Origin: Salinisphaera hydrothermalis
Lineage (GTDB): Bacteria > Pseudomonadota > Gammaproteobacteria > Nevskiales > Salinisphaeraceae
Length of the DNA stretch: 64,000 nucleotides
Assembly: GCF_040361195.1 (NCBI RefSeq)
Contig: NZ_APNE01000009.1
Strand: one strand, 5' to 3'
Part shown: one piece after another, positions 16,313-24,683 of the stretch
Numbering within the stretch: the first letter of the stretch is position 1
Layout of the letters: every line of letters starts with the position of its first letter
Program-made: the position numbers and the translations under genes
Notes under the pieces: generated by a model
Databases searched by the model: none
Told to the model about the DNA's origin: nothing
What the model saw: only the letters and a program-made list of their open reading frames with translations

Positions 16313-17256
16313 TCGGTGCCAATGTCGACGATGCCATGGCGGAGGACGGACCGGCGGTCGATGCTGCCGCAATACGGGGTGTGGTCCTGGTGGTCGATGA
16401 CCATCCGGACACGCTCGCGCTTATTTCCGACGTCCTGGGGCGCGACGGGTACACCGTGATCGCGGCGGTGGATGGACAGTCGGCCCTGGAACGGGCGCGC
16501 CTGATCAACCCGGATATCGTGCTGCTCGATGCCCGCATGCCCGGCATGGACGGATTCGAAGTCTGTCGTCGTATCACCACCGACCCGGGGTTGGACGGCA
16601 TGGCCGTGATCTTCATGACGGGCCTGACCGACAGCGACAGCATCGTGCGCGGGTTCCGGGCCGGCGGCGTGGATTATGTCACCAAGCCGCTCAAGCCTGA
16701 CGAGGTCCGGGTACGAATCGAGGCGCATCTCAAGCGGGCCCGCGCGCAGCGCCAGGCCGATATGGTGGTCAACGCCGGTGGTCGCGCCGCGCTCATCGTG
16801 GCGGCGGACGGCGGCATACGCTGGTACAGCTCGCGGGCCGCACAATTGCTGCATCGTTACTTCGAAACCGGGGTCGATGACAAACTGCCCTATGGCGTGA
16901 TGCGCTGGCTGGAGCAGGCCGAGTTTCAGTCCCGGCCCTACGAACTCACGCGTGGACGGGGCCGGCTGTCGGTGCGTCTGTCGGGCCCGGCAGAAGAGGG
17001 CGGTTGGATTCTCACGCTGGTCGAATTCGACGAACAGGCCGCAGTCGAGGATTTCGTGGGCCGCTTCGCGCTGACCCGACGTCAGGCCGAGGTATTGCTC
17101 TGGATCTCGCGCGGCAAGACCAATCGCGACATCGCCGAGATTCTCGACATGAAGCCGCGGACCGTGAACAAGCACCTCGAACACATCTTTCCCAAGCTCG
17201 GCGTCGAAACGCGCGCGGCCGCGGCAGCGATCGCGTTGCAGAACCTTGGTTCGTAG
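16309..17256 (+). CDS. LuxR/NarL-type response regulator paired with the NCS1-kinase
   Basis: A 315-residue regulator: short N-terminal extension, receiver domain (about 24-145) with Asp74 in IVLLDARMPGMDG and the Lys of VTKPLKP, a central region of about 100 residues that looks like a degenerate PAS fold (WYSSRAAQLLHRYF), and a C-terminal LuxR helix-turn-helix (TRRQAEVLLWISRGKTNRDIAEIL...TVNKHLEHIFPKLGV). The ATG overlaps the kinase stop (ATGA, 16309-16312), with AGGAAGG upstream, so the two are translationally coupled and almost surely form one phosphorelay. The likely targets are the amide genes on the other strand (inference). Confidence 0.93.
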   Translation: MIGANVDDAMAEDGPAVDAAAIRGVVLVVDDHPDTLALISDVLGRDGYTVIAAVDGQSALERARLINPDIVLLDARMPGMDGFEVCRRITTDPGLDGMAVIFMTGLTDSDSIVRGFRAGGVDYVTKPLKPDEVRVRIEAHLKRARAQRQADMVVNAGGRAALIVAADGGIRWYSSRAAQLLHRYFETGVDDKLPYGVMRWLEQAEFQSRPYELTRGRGRLSVRLSGPAEEGGWILTLVEFDEQAAVEDFVGRFALTRRQAEVLLWISRGKTNRDIAEILDMKPRTVNKHLEHIFPKLGVETRAAAAAIALQNLGS

Positions 17257-17322
17257 CCTGCCGGTTGCTATTGCACCGTCGGGCCGCAACCGGGGTTATG
17301 CATCGATAGCCTGTGTCGATGC

Positions 17323-17682
17323 TCAGTAGGGCATGGGTCGATGGTCGGCAAAAGTGACGACGCCGCGGATGAAGCGATAAAAGCACCAGAGCCACAGCAC
17401 ACCGTAGCCGATGAAACCGACCACGAACGGGGTCAGCGCCAGACAGACGACGCTCCACAGCATCGTGAACCAGAACGTGCGCATCAGCCAGCGGTGATGG
17501 GTCCAGGCAAAGCCGCCTCGTGGTAGTTCGCCCATCTTGATGTGATTGACGATGACGCCGGCGACCGCGGTGACGAAGAAGAAGCAGCCGAGGCCGTACA
17601 GCACATAGGTGATGAGCAGCACGTTGCGCTCGCTGTGCTCGATGGCGTTCGTATCCGAATCGGCAATCATGTGTCGGTCCAT
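17323..17682 (-). CDS. Small integral membrane protein (DUF4870-like)
   Basis: A 119-residue protein with three hydrophobic segments (about 22-44, 71-86 and 86-106) separated by a basic, His/Arg-rich loop (GGFAWTHHRWLMRTFW). Similar small proteins are common in gammaproteobacteria and are annotated as DUF4870-like or hypothetical membrane proteins; no function is known to me. The start at 17682 is supported by GGAG seven bases upstream (17690-17693 on the plus strand). It is convergent with the response regulator upstream and divergent from the GST downstream. Confidence 0.8.
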   Translation of the reverse strand: MDRHMIADSDTNAIEHSERNVLLITYVLYGLGCFFFVTAVAGVIVNHIKMGELPRGGFAWTHHRWLMRTFWFTMLWSVVCLALTPFVVGFIGYGVLWLWCFYRFIRGVVTFADHRPMPY

Positions 17683-17830
17683 TTCAAATCTCCGGCCTGA
17701 GCCCGGCCCGAACGAAGCGGCGACCGTTGCCTATCAAGTCTGTGCCAGCCGGATGTGGGCTGCAATCCGCGGCTCGGTTCCGTATCGACGAGTCGCGCAG
17801 ATTGCGATCAATCACACGGCGCCGTGGGGT

Positions 17831-17854
17831 CGCACAAAGCATCAACACGCCCTA
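17831..17854 (+). repeat. Solo terminal remnant of the 274-bp element
   Basis: CGCACAAAGCATCAACACGC followed by CCTAG nearly repeats the right end of MITE copy 1 (4979-5003): 22 of 24 bases agree, including the CACGCCCTAG terminus. No left end or body is present nearby, so this looks like a deletion remnant, 35 bp before the GST start. Confidence 0.6.
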
Positions 17855-17889
17855 GACTCGTATGGGCAAATCCCGTTCCCGGCAAGTTC

Positions 17890-18549
17890 ATGCTCAAACT
17901 GTTCACGCACCATCGCAGCGTATCGGCTCATCGCGTGCGTATTGCGCTTAATTATAAAGGTGTCGCCTTCCAGTCGATTTTCACCGGGCTGGACGGTACA
18001 AGCGATGAACGCAAGCAGTACCTGGAAGTCAATCCACAAGGCCTGATTCCGGCGCTCTGGGTCGAGGACGATCTCATCATCTCGCAGTCCTCGGCGATTC
18101 TGGAATATCTGGAAGAGCGTTACCCGGACCGGCCCTTGTTGCACGGCGATATCGCGCTGCGGGCCCGCATTCGTTCGTTCGCCCAGATCGCGATCGCCGA
18201 TACCCATCCGCTGAACAATCTGCGGGTCCTGCGCTATCTGCGCGACGAGATGGACGTGCCTTATGATCGGCGCCGGGCCTGGTTCGAGCACTGGATCCAT
18301 GCCGCGTTCGGGCCGATGGAATCGCTGCTCGCCGAGCAGCCCGCCGGCGATTTCAGCTTCTGTTTCACCGCCCGCCCGAGTCTGGCCGACGTCTGCCTGG
18401 TGCCCCAGGTCTCGATGGCCGAACGCTACGGCGTGAACCTCGGCCCGTACCCGATCATTCGTCGGGTCTATCGGGCCTGCATGGCGCTCGGCGCGTTCCA
18501 GGCGGCCGCGCCGGATACCCAGGGCGATAGCGCCGCGCCGGCGCACTGA
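17890..18549 (+). CDS. maiA: Maleylacetoacetate isomerase / zeta-class glutathione S-transferase
   Basis: A 219-residue GST. The thioredoxin-fold N-terminus LKLFTHHRSVSAHRVRIALNYKG matches the zeta-class motif (SSxSxRVRIAL), followed by NPQGLIPAL, the SQSSAILEYLEERYP glutathione-binding turn, and a helical C-terminal domain with RPSLADVCLVPQV. In tyrosine breakdown the enzyme isomerises maleylacetoacetate, but no fumarylacetoacetase or homogentisate gene lies beside it, so another substrate is possible. ATG 17890 is chosen by family alignment; a longer frame upstream runs through the MITE remnant and has no homology. Confidence 0.88.
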   Translation: MLKLFTHHRSVSAHRVRIALNYKGVAFQSIFTGLDGTSDERKQYLEVNPQGLIPALWVEDDLIISQSSAILEYLEERYPDRPLLHGDIALRARIRSFAQIAIADTHPLNNLRVLRYLRDEMDVPYDRRRAWFEHWIHAAFGPMESLLAEQPAGDFSFCFTARPSLADVCLVPQVSMAERYGVNLGPYPIIRRVYRACMALGAFQAAAPDTQGDSAAPAH

Positions 18550-18695
18550 CCGGGGATGGCCGCGGCCGCCGCCGCGGTCAAAACCCCATGCCGACGGCGC
18601 CTGTGACGAAGTCAGCGGACCCAGGTCCACACAAGGCTTGTCGAGGAAGGTATGGCGGGCGTAACGTCGCCGTACGATCCGCACTCCGACGCCCG

Positions 18696-21600
18696 ATGAA
18701 TAGCCAGACCGCCGCCGTGATCGCCGAAGTTCGTGCCTGCGTGGGCGAGGATTCGACGCTTGATCGGCCCGAGTTGATGATCGCCTTCGTCGAAACCTGT
18801 CTGGCGGGCGTGCCGGCCGATGCCTTGCGGGTGCGTTCCGTCGCCCACCTTTATGATGCGCTGCGACATCATTTCGATCTGCTTTGCCAGCCGCGTCAGC
18901 GAGGCCAGTACTGCGTCGCGCTGGAATCGATCGCGGACGACGCGGCCGACAGCGATCTCGCGCTGCTCACGGTCGCCGACGACATGGCGTTTCTGGTCGA
19001 TACGGTGAGCCTCGCGGTGCGGGGCACCGGGGCCGAGATCGATTGGATGATGCATCCGGTGGTGCGTGTGGAGCGCAACGAAGCGGGCGAGCTGGTGGAG
19101 GTCGGCGCGGCCGGCACCGACGTCCCGGCCGGCAATGAAGAATCGTTGATTCGCATCGAGTTCGCCGCGCCGGCCGGCCTGGACGGCGACGCGCTCACCG
19201 AGCGCGTGCGTTCGAGCCTCGCCGATCTGGGTTGTGTCGTAGCCGACTGGCAACCGATGCGGCGACGCCTGCAGGCCGTGGTCAGCGAACTCGACCGGGC
19301 CTCCGGCGGGGTCGATCGCGACGAGCGAACCGAGACACAGGCATTCGTATCGTGGCTGGCGGACGATCATTTCACGCTGCTCGGCTATCGCTGTCGTGCC
19401 ATCGAAACCGATGAAAACGGCGCCGATATGATGGTCGACGTGCCGGATACCGGCCTCGGCCTGCTGCGCGAGGACCGTCCGGGTGTGGATCCCGACGGTT
19501 ATGTCGCGCCGGCCGGCGTGCTCGATGAATATACCCAGTCCTCGCGGCTGCTGGTGATCACCAAGGCCAACCAGCATTCGTGGATTCATCACGCCGAGAC
19601 GATGGACGTGATCGCCATCAAGCGTCTGGATGCGACCGGCAACGTCATCGGCGCCCATCGTTTCCTGGGCATGTTCTCCGGCGATGCCTACCGTGCAAGC
19701 CCGCGCGACATCCCCGTGCTGCGCCACAAGATCGCGCACGTCATGGCACGCGCGGCGCTGCGGCCCCGTTCGCATGCGGCCAAGAATCTACGCTACATCC
19801 TGGAAACCTTTCCGCGCGACGAACTGTTCCAGACCGGCGAGAACGAGCTCTACGACACGGTCATTGGCGTGCTCAACATGCGCGAGACCGAGCCGCTACG
19901 CCTGTTCGTGCGGCGCGACCGGTATCGCCGTTTCTATGCCGCCATCGTGTATGTGCCACGTGAGCGCTACACCGTGGCCCTGCGTAGCCAGATCCGGACC
20001 GAGCTCGAGCGCCATCTCAACGGCGAATGCCAGGATGTCGATTCCGAATTCCTGCGCGGCGCGGTGGTGCGCCTGCACTACCAGATCGCCACCGGCCAGG
20101 CGACCGAGCCGGTAGACGTGCGTAGCCTCGAACAGGCACTGATCGCCGTCACCCGCGGCTGGCCGGATCGCGTCGCCGCCGCGGCGCGCGAGGCCGGCGT
20201 GTCGTTGCCCGCCTATGCCCATGCCTTCGATGCCGCCTATCGCGAACGCTTCGACGCGGCCACTGCGGTTACGGATGCCCGCATCCTCGCCGCCATGGAC
20301 GACAACAGCCATCCAGTGCTGCGCGCGATGGCGCCCGAGGGCGACGTGCTCACCGTCAAGCTCTACGGCCACGGCGACGATCTGCCGTTGTCGCGCGTGT
20401 TGCCGGTGTTCGAACATTTCGGGCTCTCGGTACTGACGCAGCATCCGTATCGCGTCGCGCGGGCGGGGCAGAGCGTGCAGTGGATCCACGAGTTCGAGGC
20501 CCGGCACGGTCACGGCGAGGCTCTGTCCGACCCGGGCTGTCGCGACAATCTGGCCGAGGCCTTCCACCAGATCATGGCCGGTACCGCCGAGGACGACGGC
20601 CTGAACGGCCTGATCATCGATGCCGGCTTCACCCCGCGCCAGGTCGTGCTGGTGCGGACGATCACGCGTTACCTGCTGCAGACCGAGCTGCCGTTCTCGC
20701 CGGTGTATATCGGCGACCGGCTGGCGGAGCATGCATCGCTGGTCGCCGCGCTGATTGACCTGTTCGAATCCCGGTTCGACCCGGAAAGAAGCCGGATGAC
20801 GGCCGGCGAGGATCAGGCACGGGCCGCCATCGAAGCCGAGCTGGACGATATCGCCAGCCTCGATGCCGACCGCGTCCTGCGGGCGTTCTACGGCGTGGTC
20901 GTGGCCACGCTGCGGACCAACTATTTCCAGCACAACGCCGACGGCACGCCCAAACCGCATGTCTCGATCAAGCTCGACCCGAGCGAGCTGGTCGAGCTGC
21001 CGCAGCCGCGGCCGTGGGTAGAGACCTTCGTCTACGCGCCCAGCGTCGAGGGGATTCATCTGCGCGGCGGTCCGGTGGCGCGCGGCGGTCTGCGCTGGTC
21101 GGACCGGCGCGAGGATTTCCGTACCGAAGTCCTGGGGCTGATGAAGGCCCAGATGGTCAAGAATGCCGTCATCGTGCCGGTCGGCGCCAAGGGCGGTTTC
21201 GTGGCCAAGTACGGCCCGGTCGACGAGTCGCGCGAGGCGCGCCAGGCGCGCGGTATTGCCGCCTACAAGACTTTCATTCGTGGGCTGCTGGATATCACCG
21301 ACAATCGCGTCGGCGATGCGGTGGTCACGCCGGAAAGCGTGGTCGCCCGCGATGGCGACGACCCGTATCTGGTGGTGGCCGCCGACAAGGGCACGGCCAC
21401 CTTCTCGGACATCGCCAACGCCCTGTCGGCGGAATACGGTTTCTGGCTCGACGACGCCTTTGCCTCCGGCGGCTCGGCGGGCTACGACCACAAGGTGATG
21501 GGCATTACCGCGCGCGGCGCCTGGGAAGGCGTCAAACGGCATTTCCGTGAAATGGGGCGCGATATCCAGACCGAGCCGTTCTCGGTGGTTGCCGTTGGCG

Positions 21601-23489
21601 ACATGGGCGGCGATGTATTCGGCAACGGTATGCTGGCTTCCGAGCAGATCCGCCTGATCGCGGCCTTCAACCATCTGCATATTTTCATCGATCCCGACCC
21701 GGACCCGGCTGCCTCCTATGCCGAGCGCAAGCGTTTGTTCGCCGGCCCGGCCTCGGGCTGGCGCGATTACGACGAGCGCCTGATCTCGCGCGGCGGCGGC
21801 GTATTCGACCGCTCGGCCAAGACCATCGAGCTGTCGGACGAAGCGCGCGCCGCGCTCGGCATCGAGGACCGGCGCATGGCGCCGGATGCGGTGATCAACG
21901 CCATCCTCAAGGCGCCGGTCGACCTGTTCTGGAACGGCGGTATCGGCACCTACGTCAAGGCGAGCACCCAGTCGAACGCCGAAGTCGGTGACCGGGCCAA
22001 CGACACCTTGCGCGTCGACGGTCGCGAACTGCGGGCGCGCGTGGTCGGCGAGGGGGGCAACCTCGGCCTCACTCAGGCCGGTCGCATCGAATACGCGCTC
22101 AACGGTGGCAAGCTCAATACCGACGCCATCGACAACTCCGGCGGGGTGGATTCCTCCGACCTGGAAGTGAACATCAAGATCGCGCTGGGCACGGTCGAGG
22201 CGGCCGGACGCATCGATCGCGAGGCCCGTAACACGCTGCTGGCCGAGATGACGCCGTCGGTCATCGAGCTCGTGCTGCGCACGAACTATCTGCAGACCCA
22301 GCAGATCAGCCTGATGGAAACCGACAGCGTGGCCCGCTTCGACGAGCAGATCAGCTTTATGCGTGCGCTCGAACGCGACGGCCGGCTGGACCGCCGCCTC
22401 GAAGGCCTGCCGGATGATGAAACCATCGAAACCCGGCGACGCGAGCGGGCCGGTCTGACCCGGCCGGAACTGGCGGTACTGATCTCCTACAACAAGCTGA
22501 CGCTGTCGGAAGCCGCGCTCGAGGGCGGGCTTGCCGACGATCCCTGGATGGAGAGTTGGCTGACCGACGGCTTCCCGCCGCGGCTGGTCGAGCGTTTCCC
22601 CGAGGCGGTGACCGAGCATCGCCTGAAGCGCGAGCTGATTGCGACGCTGGTCACGAACCAGATGGTCGACCGGCTCGGCATTGCCACAGCGCACCGGCTG
22701 CCGGCGGGTTTCAGTGCCCGCATGGAAGCTGCCGTACGCGGCTACGTACTGGCCGAAGGCTGGCTCGACGGCGAGACGCTGTTCAACGCCATTGAGGGCC
22801 TGGACAACGTGATCCCGTCGGCCGAGCAGTATCGCGCCCATCGCATCGTGATCGGCCTACTCAAGCACGCCATGAACTGGTGGCTGACGAGCACCGACAC
22901 CGGATACGACATCTCCGATCTGATGGCGCGGTACCAGACCGGCGCCCGCAGCCTCCTGGCGGGGTTGGCCGATCATCTCACCGGTAGCTACGCCGAGCGC
23001 TGGGAAAACAGCCTCGCCGAGTGGCAGGGCATTGGCGTCGACGAAGAGCTCGCGCGCCGCATCGCCTGTGCCGACGTCGGGGGCGGCATCATGGATATCG
23101 TCTCGCTGGCGGAAAGCCGCAATCGCCCGGTATCCGAAGTGGCCGACATTTACTACCACCTCGGCGACACCCTGGGCGTGCCGTGGCTGCAGGAAGCCAT
23201 CCATCAACTGCCGGCCAACGGCCGCTGGCAGGATCTGGCACGGACCAGTCTGCGCAGCGACAGTTATCTCATCCACCAGCGGCTGGTCGATCAGATTCTA
23301 GCGTTGGACAGCGCGGATCCGCTGGCGGACTGGTGCGCGAGCCGCGAGCACACGATGGCCTTCGTCGGCGCGCGTCTGGCCGAGCTCAAGGCGATCGAAC
23401 AGCCGGCACAGGAGCACTTGACCGTCGCCGTGCGCGATCTGGCGCGGCTGGGCCAGCCGGGCCCGGCGAGCTTGGGCGGGGCGGCCTGA
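18696..23489 (+). CDS. gdhB: NAD-specific glutamate dehydrogenase, large (180-kDa) type
   Basis: A 1597-residue enzyme of the large GDH family, oxidising glutamate to 2-oxoglutarate and ammonia with NAD. The N-terminal 700 residues hold ACT-like regulatory regions; the catalytic part begins near residue 750. Signatures include the glutamate-site stretch GGPVARGGLRWSDRREDF, KNAVIVPVGAKGGFV, the NAD domain (VVAVGDMGGDVFGNGML) and GEGGNLGLTQAGRIEY. Length agrees with Pseudomonas GDH (about 1620). It stands alone. ATG 18696 is favoured by homology length; an in-frame ATG at 18588 would add 36 residues without any resemblance. No clear ribosome site precedes either. Confidence 0.95.
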   Translation: MNSQTAAVIAEVRACVGEDSTLDRPELMIAFVETCLAGVPADALRVRSVAHLYDALRHHFDLLCQPRQRGQYCVALESIADDAADSDLALLTVADDMAFLVDTVSLAVRGTGAEIDWMMHPVVRVERNEAGELVEVGAAGTDVPAGNEESLIRIEFAAPAGLDGDALTERVRSSLADLGCVVADWQPMRRRLQAVVSELDRASGGVDRDERTETQAFVSWLADDHFTLLGYRCRAIETDENGADMMVDVPDTGLGLLREDRPGVDPDGYVAPAGVLDEYTQSSRLLVITKANQHSWIHHAETMDVIAIKRLDATGNVIGAHRFLGMFSGDAYRASPRDIPVLRHKIAHVMARAALRPRSHAAKNLRYILETFPRDELFQTGENELYDTVIGVLNMRETEPLRLFVRRDRYRRFYAAIVYVPRERYTVALRSQIRTELERHLNGECQDVDSEFLRGAVVRLHYQIATGQATEPVDVRSLEQALIAVTRGWPDRVAAAAREAGVSLPAYAHAFDAAYRERFDAATAVTDARILAAMDDNSHPVLRAMAPEGDVLTVKLYGHGDDLPLSRVLPVFEHFGLSVLTQHPYRVARAGQSVQWIHEFEARHGHGEALSDPGCRDNLAEAFHQIMAGTAEDDGLNGLIIDAGFTPRQVVLVRTITRYLLQTELPFSPVYIGDRLAEHASLVAALIDLFESRFDPERSRMTAGEDQARAAIEAELDDIASLDADRVLRAFYGVVVATLRTNYFQHNADGTPKPHVSIKLDPSELVELPQPRPWVETFVYAPSVEGIHLRGGPVARGGLRWSDRREDFRTEVLGLMKAQMVKNAVIVPVGAKGGFVAKYGPVDESREARQARGIAAYKTFIRGLLDITDNRVGDAVVTPESVVARDGDDPYLVVAADKGTATFSDIANALSAEYGFWLDDAFASGGSAGYDHKVMGITARGAWEGVKRHFREMGRDIQTEPFSVVAVGDMGGDVFGNGMLASEQIRLIAAFNHLHIFIDPDPDPAASYAERKRLFAGPASGWRDYDERLISRGGGVFDRSAKTIELSDEARAALGIEDRRMAPDAVINAILKAPVDLFWNGGIGTYVKASTQSNAEVGDRANDTLRVDGRELRARVVGEGGNLGLTQAGRIEYALNGGKLNTDAIDNSGGVDSSDLEVNIKIALGTVEAAGRIDREARNTLLAEMTPSVIELVLRTNYLQTQQISLMETDSVARFDEQISFMRALERDGRLDRRLEGLPDDETIETRRRERAGLTRPELAVLISYNKLTLSEAALEGGLADDPWMESWLTDGFPPRLVERFPEAVTEHRLKRELIATLVTNQMVDRLGIATAHRLPAGFSARMEAAVRGYVLAEGWLDGETLFNAIEGLDNVIPSAEQYRAHRIVIGLLKHAMNWWLTSTDTGYDISDLMARYQTGARSLLAGLADHLTGSYAERWENSLAEWQGIGVDEELARRIACADVGGGIMDIVSLAESRNRPVSEVADIYYHLGDTLGVPWLQEAIHQLPANGRWQDLARTSLRSDSYLIHQRLVDQILALDSADPLADWCASREHTMAFVGARLAELKAIEQPAQEHLTVAVRDLARLGQPGPASLGGAA

Positions 23490-23555
23490 CATATCGTCCG
23501 AGCGCCGAGTCGGCGTCCGCACATCGTGCCCATCGAGGTGTGAGTCGCCGCGGCG

Positions 23556-24566
23556 TCAATCAGCCAATCGACGGCGATAGGCCCGCGGCGTGATGCCGTG
23601 CCAGCGCTTGAAGGCGCGCTGGAATGCGCTTTGTTCGGAGAAACCGAGCAGCACGCCGATATCGCCGATGCTCAGCGACGGATCGCGCAGGTAGTGATCG
23701 GCGAGCTGCTGTCGAGCATCGGCAAGACAATCCTTGAAGTTCGTGCCGGCTTGGTCGAGTTCGCGTTGCAGTGAGCGTGGTGAGAGCATCAATGCAGCGG
23801 CGGCTTCGTCGAGCGTGGGCACGCCAAAGGGCAGTTGGCGCGCCAGCCACTCGGCCAACCGGGTGCGTGGCTCGTGGTCGTGGTTGTCTTGTCGCAGGCG
23901 CTCGGCGCGTGCGGCCAGCCACTGCTTGAGATCGTCGTCCGGGTTGCGCAGCGGCATTGCCAATACCGCGGGCGCTATCTGCAGCTCGTCGTGTGGCTGT
24001 TCGAAAGCCACCGGGCACCGGAAAAAAGTTTCGTATCGCTCGCGCTCCGCCTGTGGTGAATGGCGGAAATGCACGCGTGTCGGCGTGGTCGTCGCCTGGC
24101 CCGTGGCCCATCGGCCGAAGGCGACATAGGCGGCCAACGCCTCTTCGGTGAGTGCCGGAGCGGTGGCGGGCGGGGCGGTCCAGCGCAGGGCGAGCGTGTC
24201 GTCGCCGCGAATCAGTGCGGCTTCGCCCACCGTGCTGACCAGCGCCTGGAAGCGCAGCTGGAACCGGATGGCTTCGCCGACGTCGACACAGTGTGTCAAC
24301 AGCACGCCCAGCATGCCCCAGCGATCGGGCTCCACCGCCATGCCGAACCGCAGCCCGAGCAGCGGGTCGCCGGTGGCCTCGATGCCGACCTGCATGAGCG
24401 CGGTGTAATACGGGCTGGCGACCTGTCGGTCGCGATCGGCCAGTGTGTCCGGTGCGAGATGGACCCGTCGGGCGAGAGCCGCAGCATCCAGACCCTGCCG
24501 TTCGAGAAAGTACATCAGCGAACGGATCATGGACATGGCGACGTGGCGCTGTTCGATCCGGTTCAT
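23556..24566 (-). CDS. AraC-family transcriptional regulator
   Basis: A 336-residue regulator. The N-terminal 200 residues belong to the 'arabinose-binding AraC N-terminal' group (MIRSLMYFLERQGLDAAALARR, DPLLGLRFG), often found in regulators such as OruR or ArgR-like proteins. The C-terminal 100 residues are an AraC helix-turn-helix pair (LDEAAAALMLSPRSLQREL and IGDIGVLLGFSEQSAFQRAFKRWHG). It is divergent from the glycerol-phosphate-type operon with 117 bp between starts, so local control of that operon is the simplest guess. ATG 24566 is chosen over an upstream in-frame ATG by family alignment. Confidence 0.9.
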   Translation of the reverse strand: MNRIEQRHVAMSMIRSLMYFLERQGLDAAALARRVHLAPDTLADRDRQVASPYYTALMQVGIEATGDPLLGLRFGMAVEPDRWGMLGVLLTHCVDVGEAIRFQLRFQALVSTVGEAALIRGDDTLALRWTAPPATAPALTEEALAAYVAFGRWATGQATTTPTRVHFRHSPQAERERYETFFRCPVAFEQPHDELQIAPAVLAMPLRNPDDDLKQWLAARAERLRQDNHDHEPRTRLAEWLARQLPFGVPTLDEAAAALMLSPRSLQRELDQAGTNFKDCLADARQQLADHYLRDPSLSIGDIGVLLGFSEQSAFQRAFKRWHGITPRAYRRRLAD

Positions 24567-24683
24567 GACCGCATTATGGCAAAAAGCGGGCGTCGGCCCG
24601 GCAAGGCCGGTGTGCACGGTCAATCTTTTTGGCCGGCGGGGCTTCTATCATCGAAATCGACGCGGATGTGGGAGTGACGGCGC

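Noticed and set aside
19896..22841. Very long open frame (over 900 codons) on the minus strand inside the glutamate dehydrogenase gene
   Set aside because: It is fully antisense to a clear enzyme, the translation is Arg/His/Gly-rich with no motif, and GC-rich codon bias opens such frames throughout this window.
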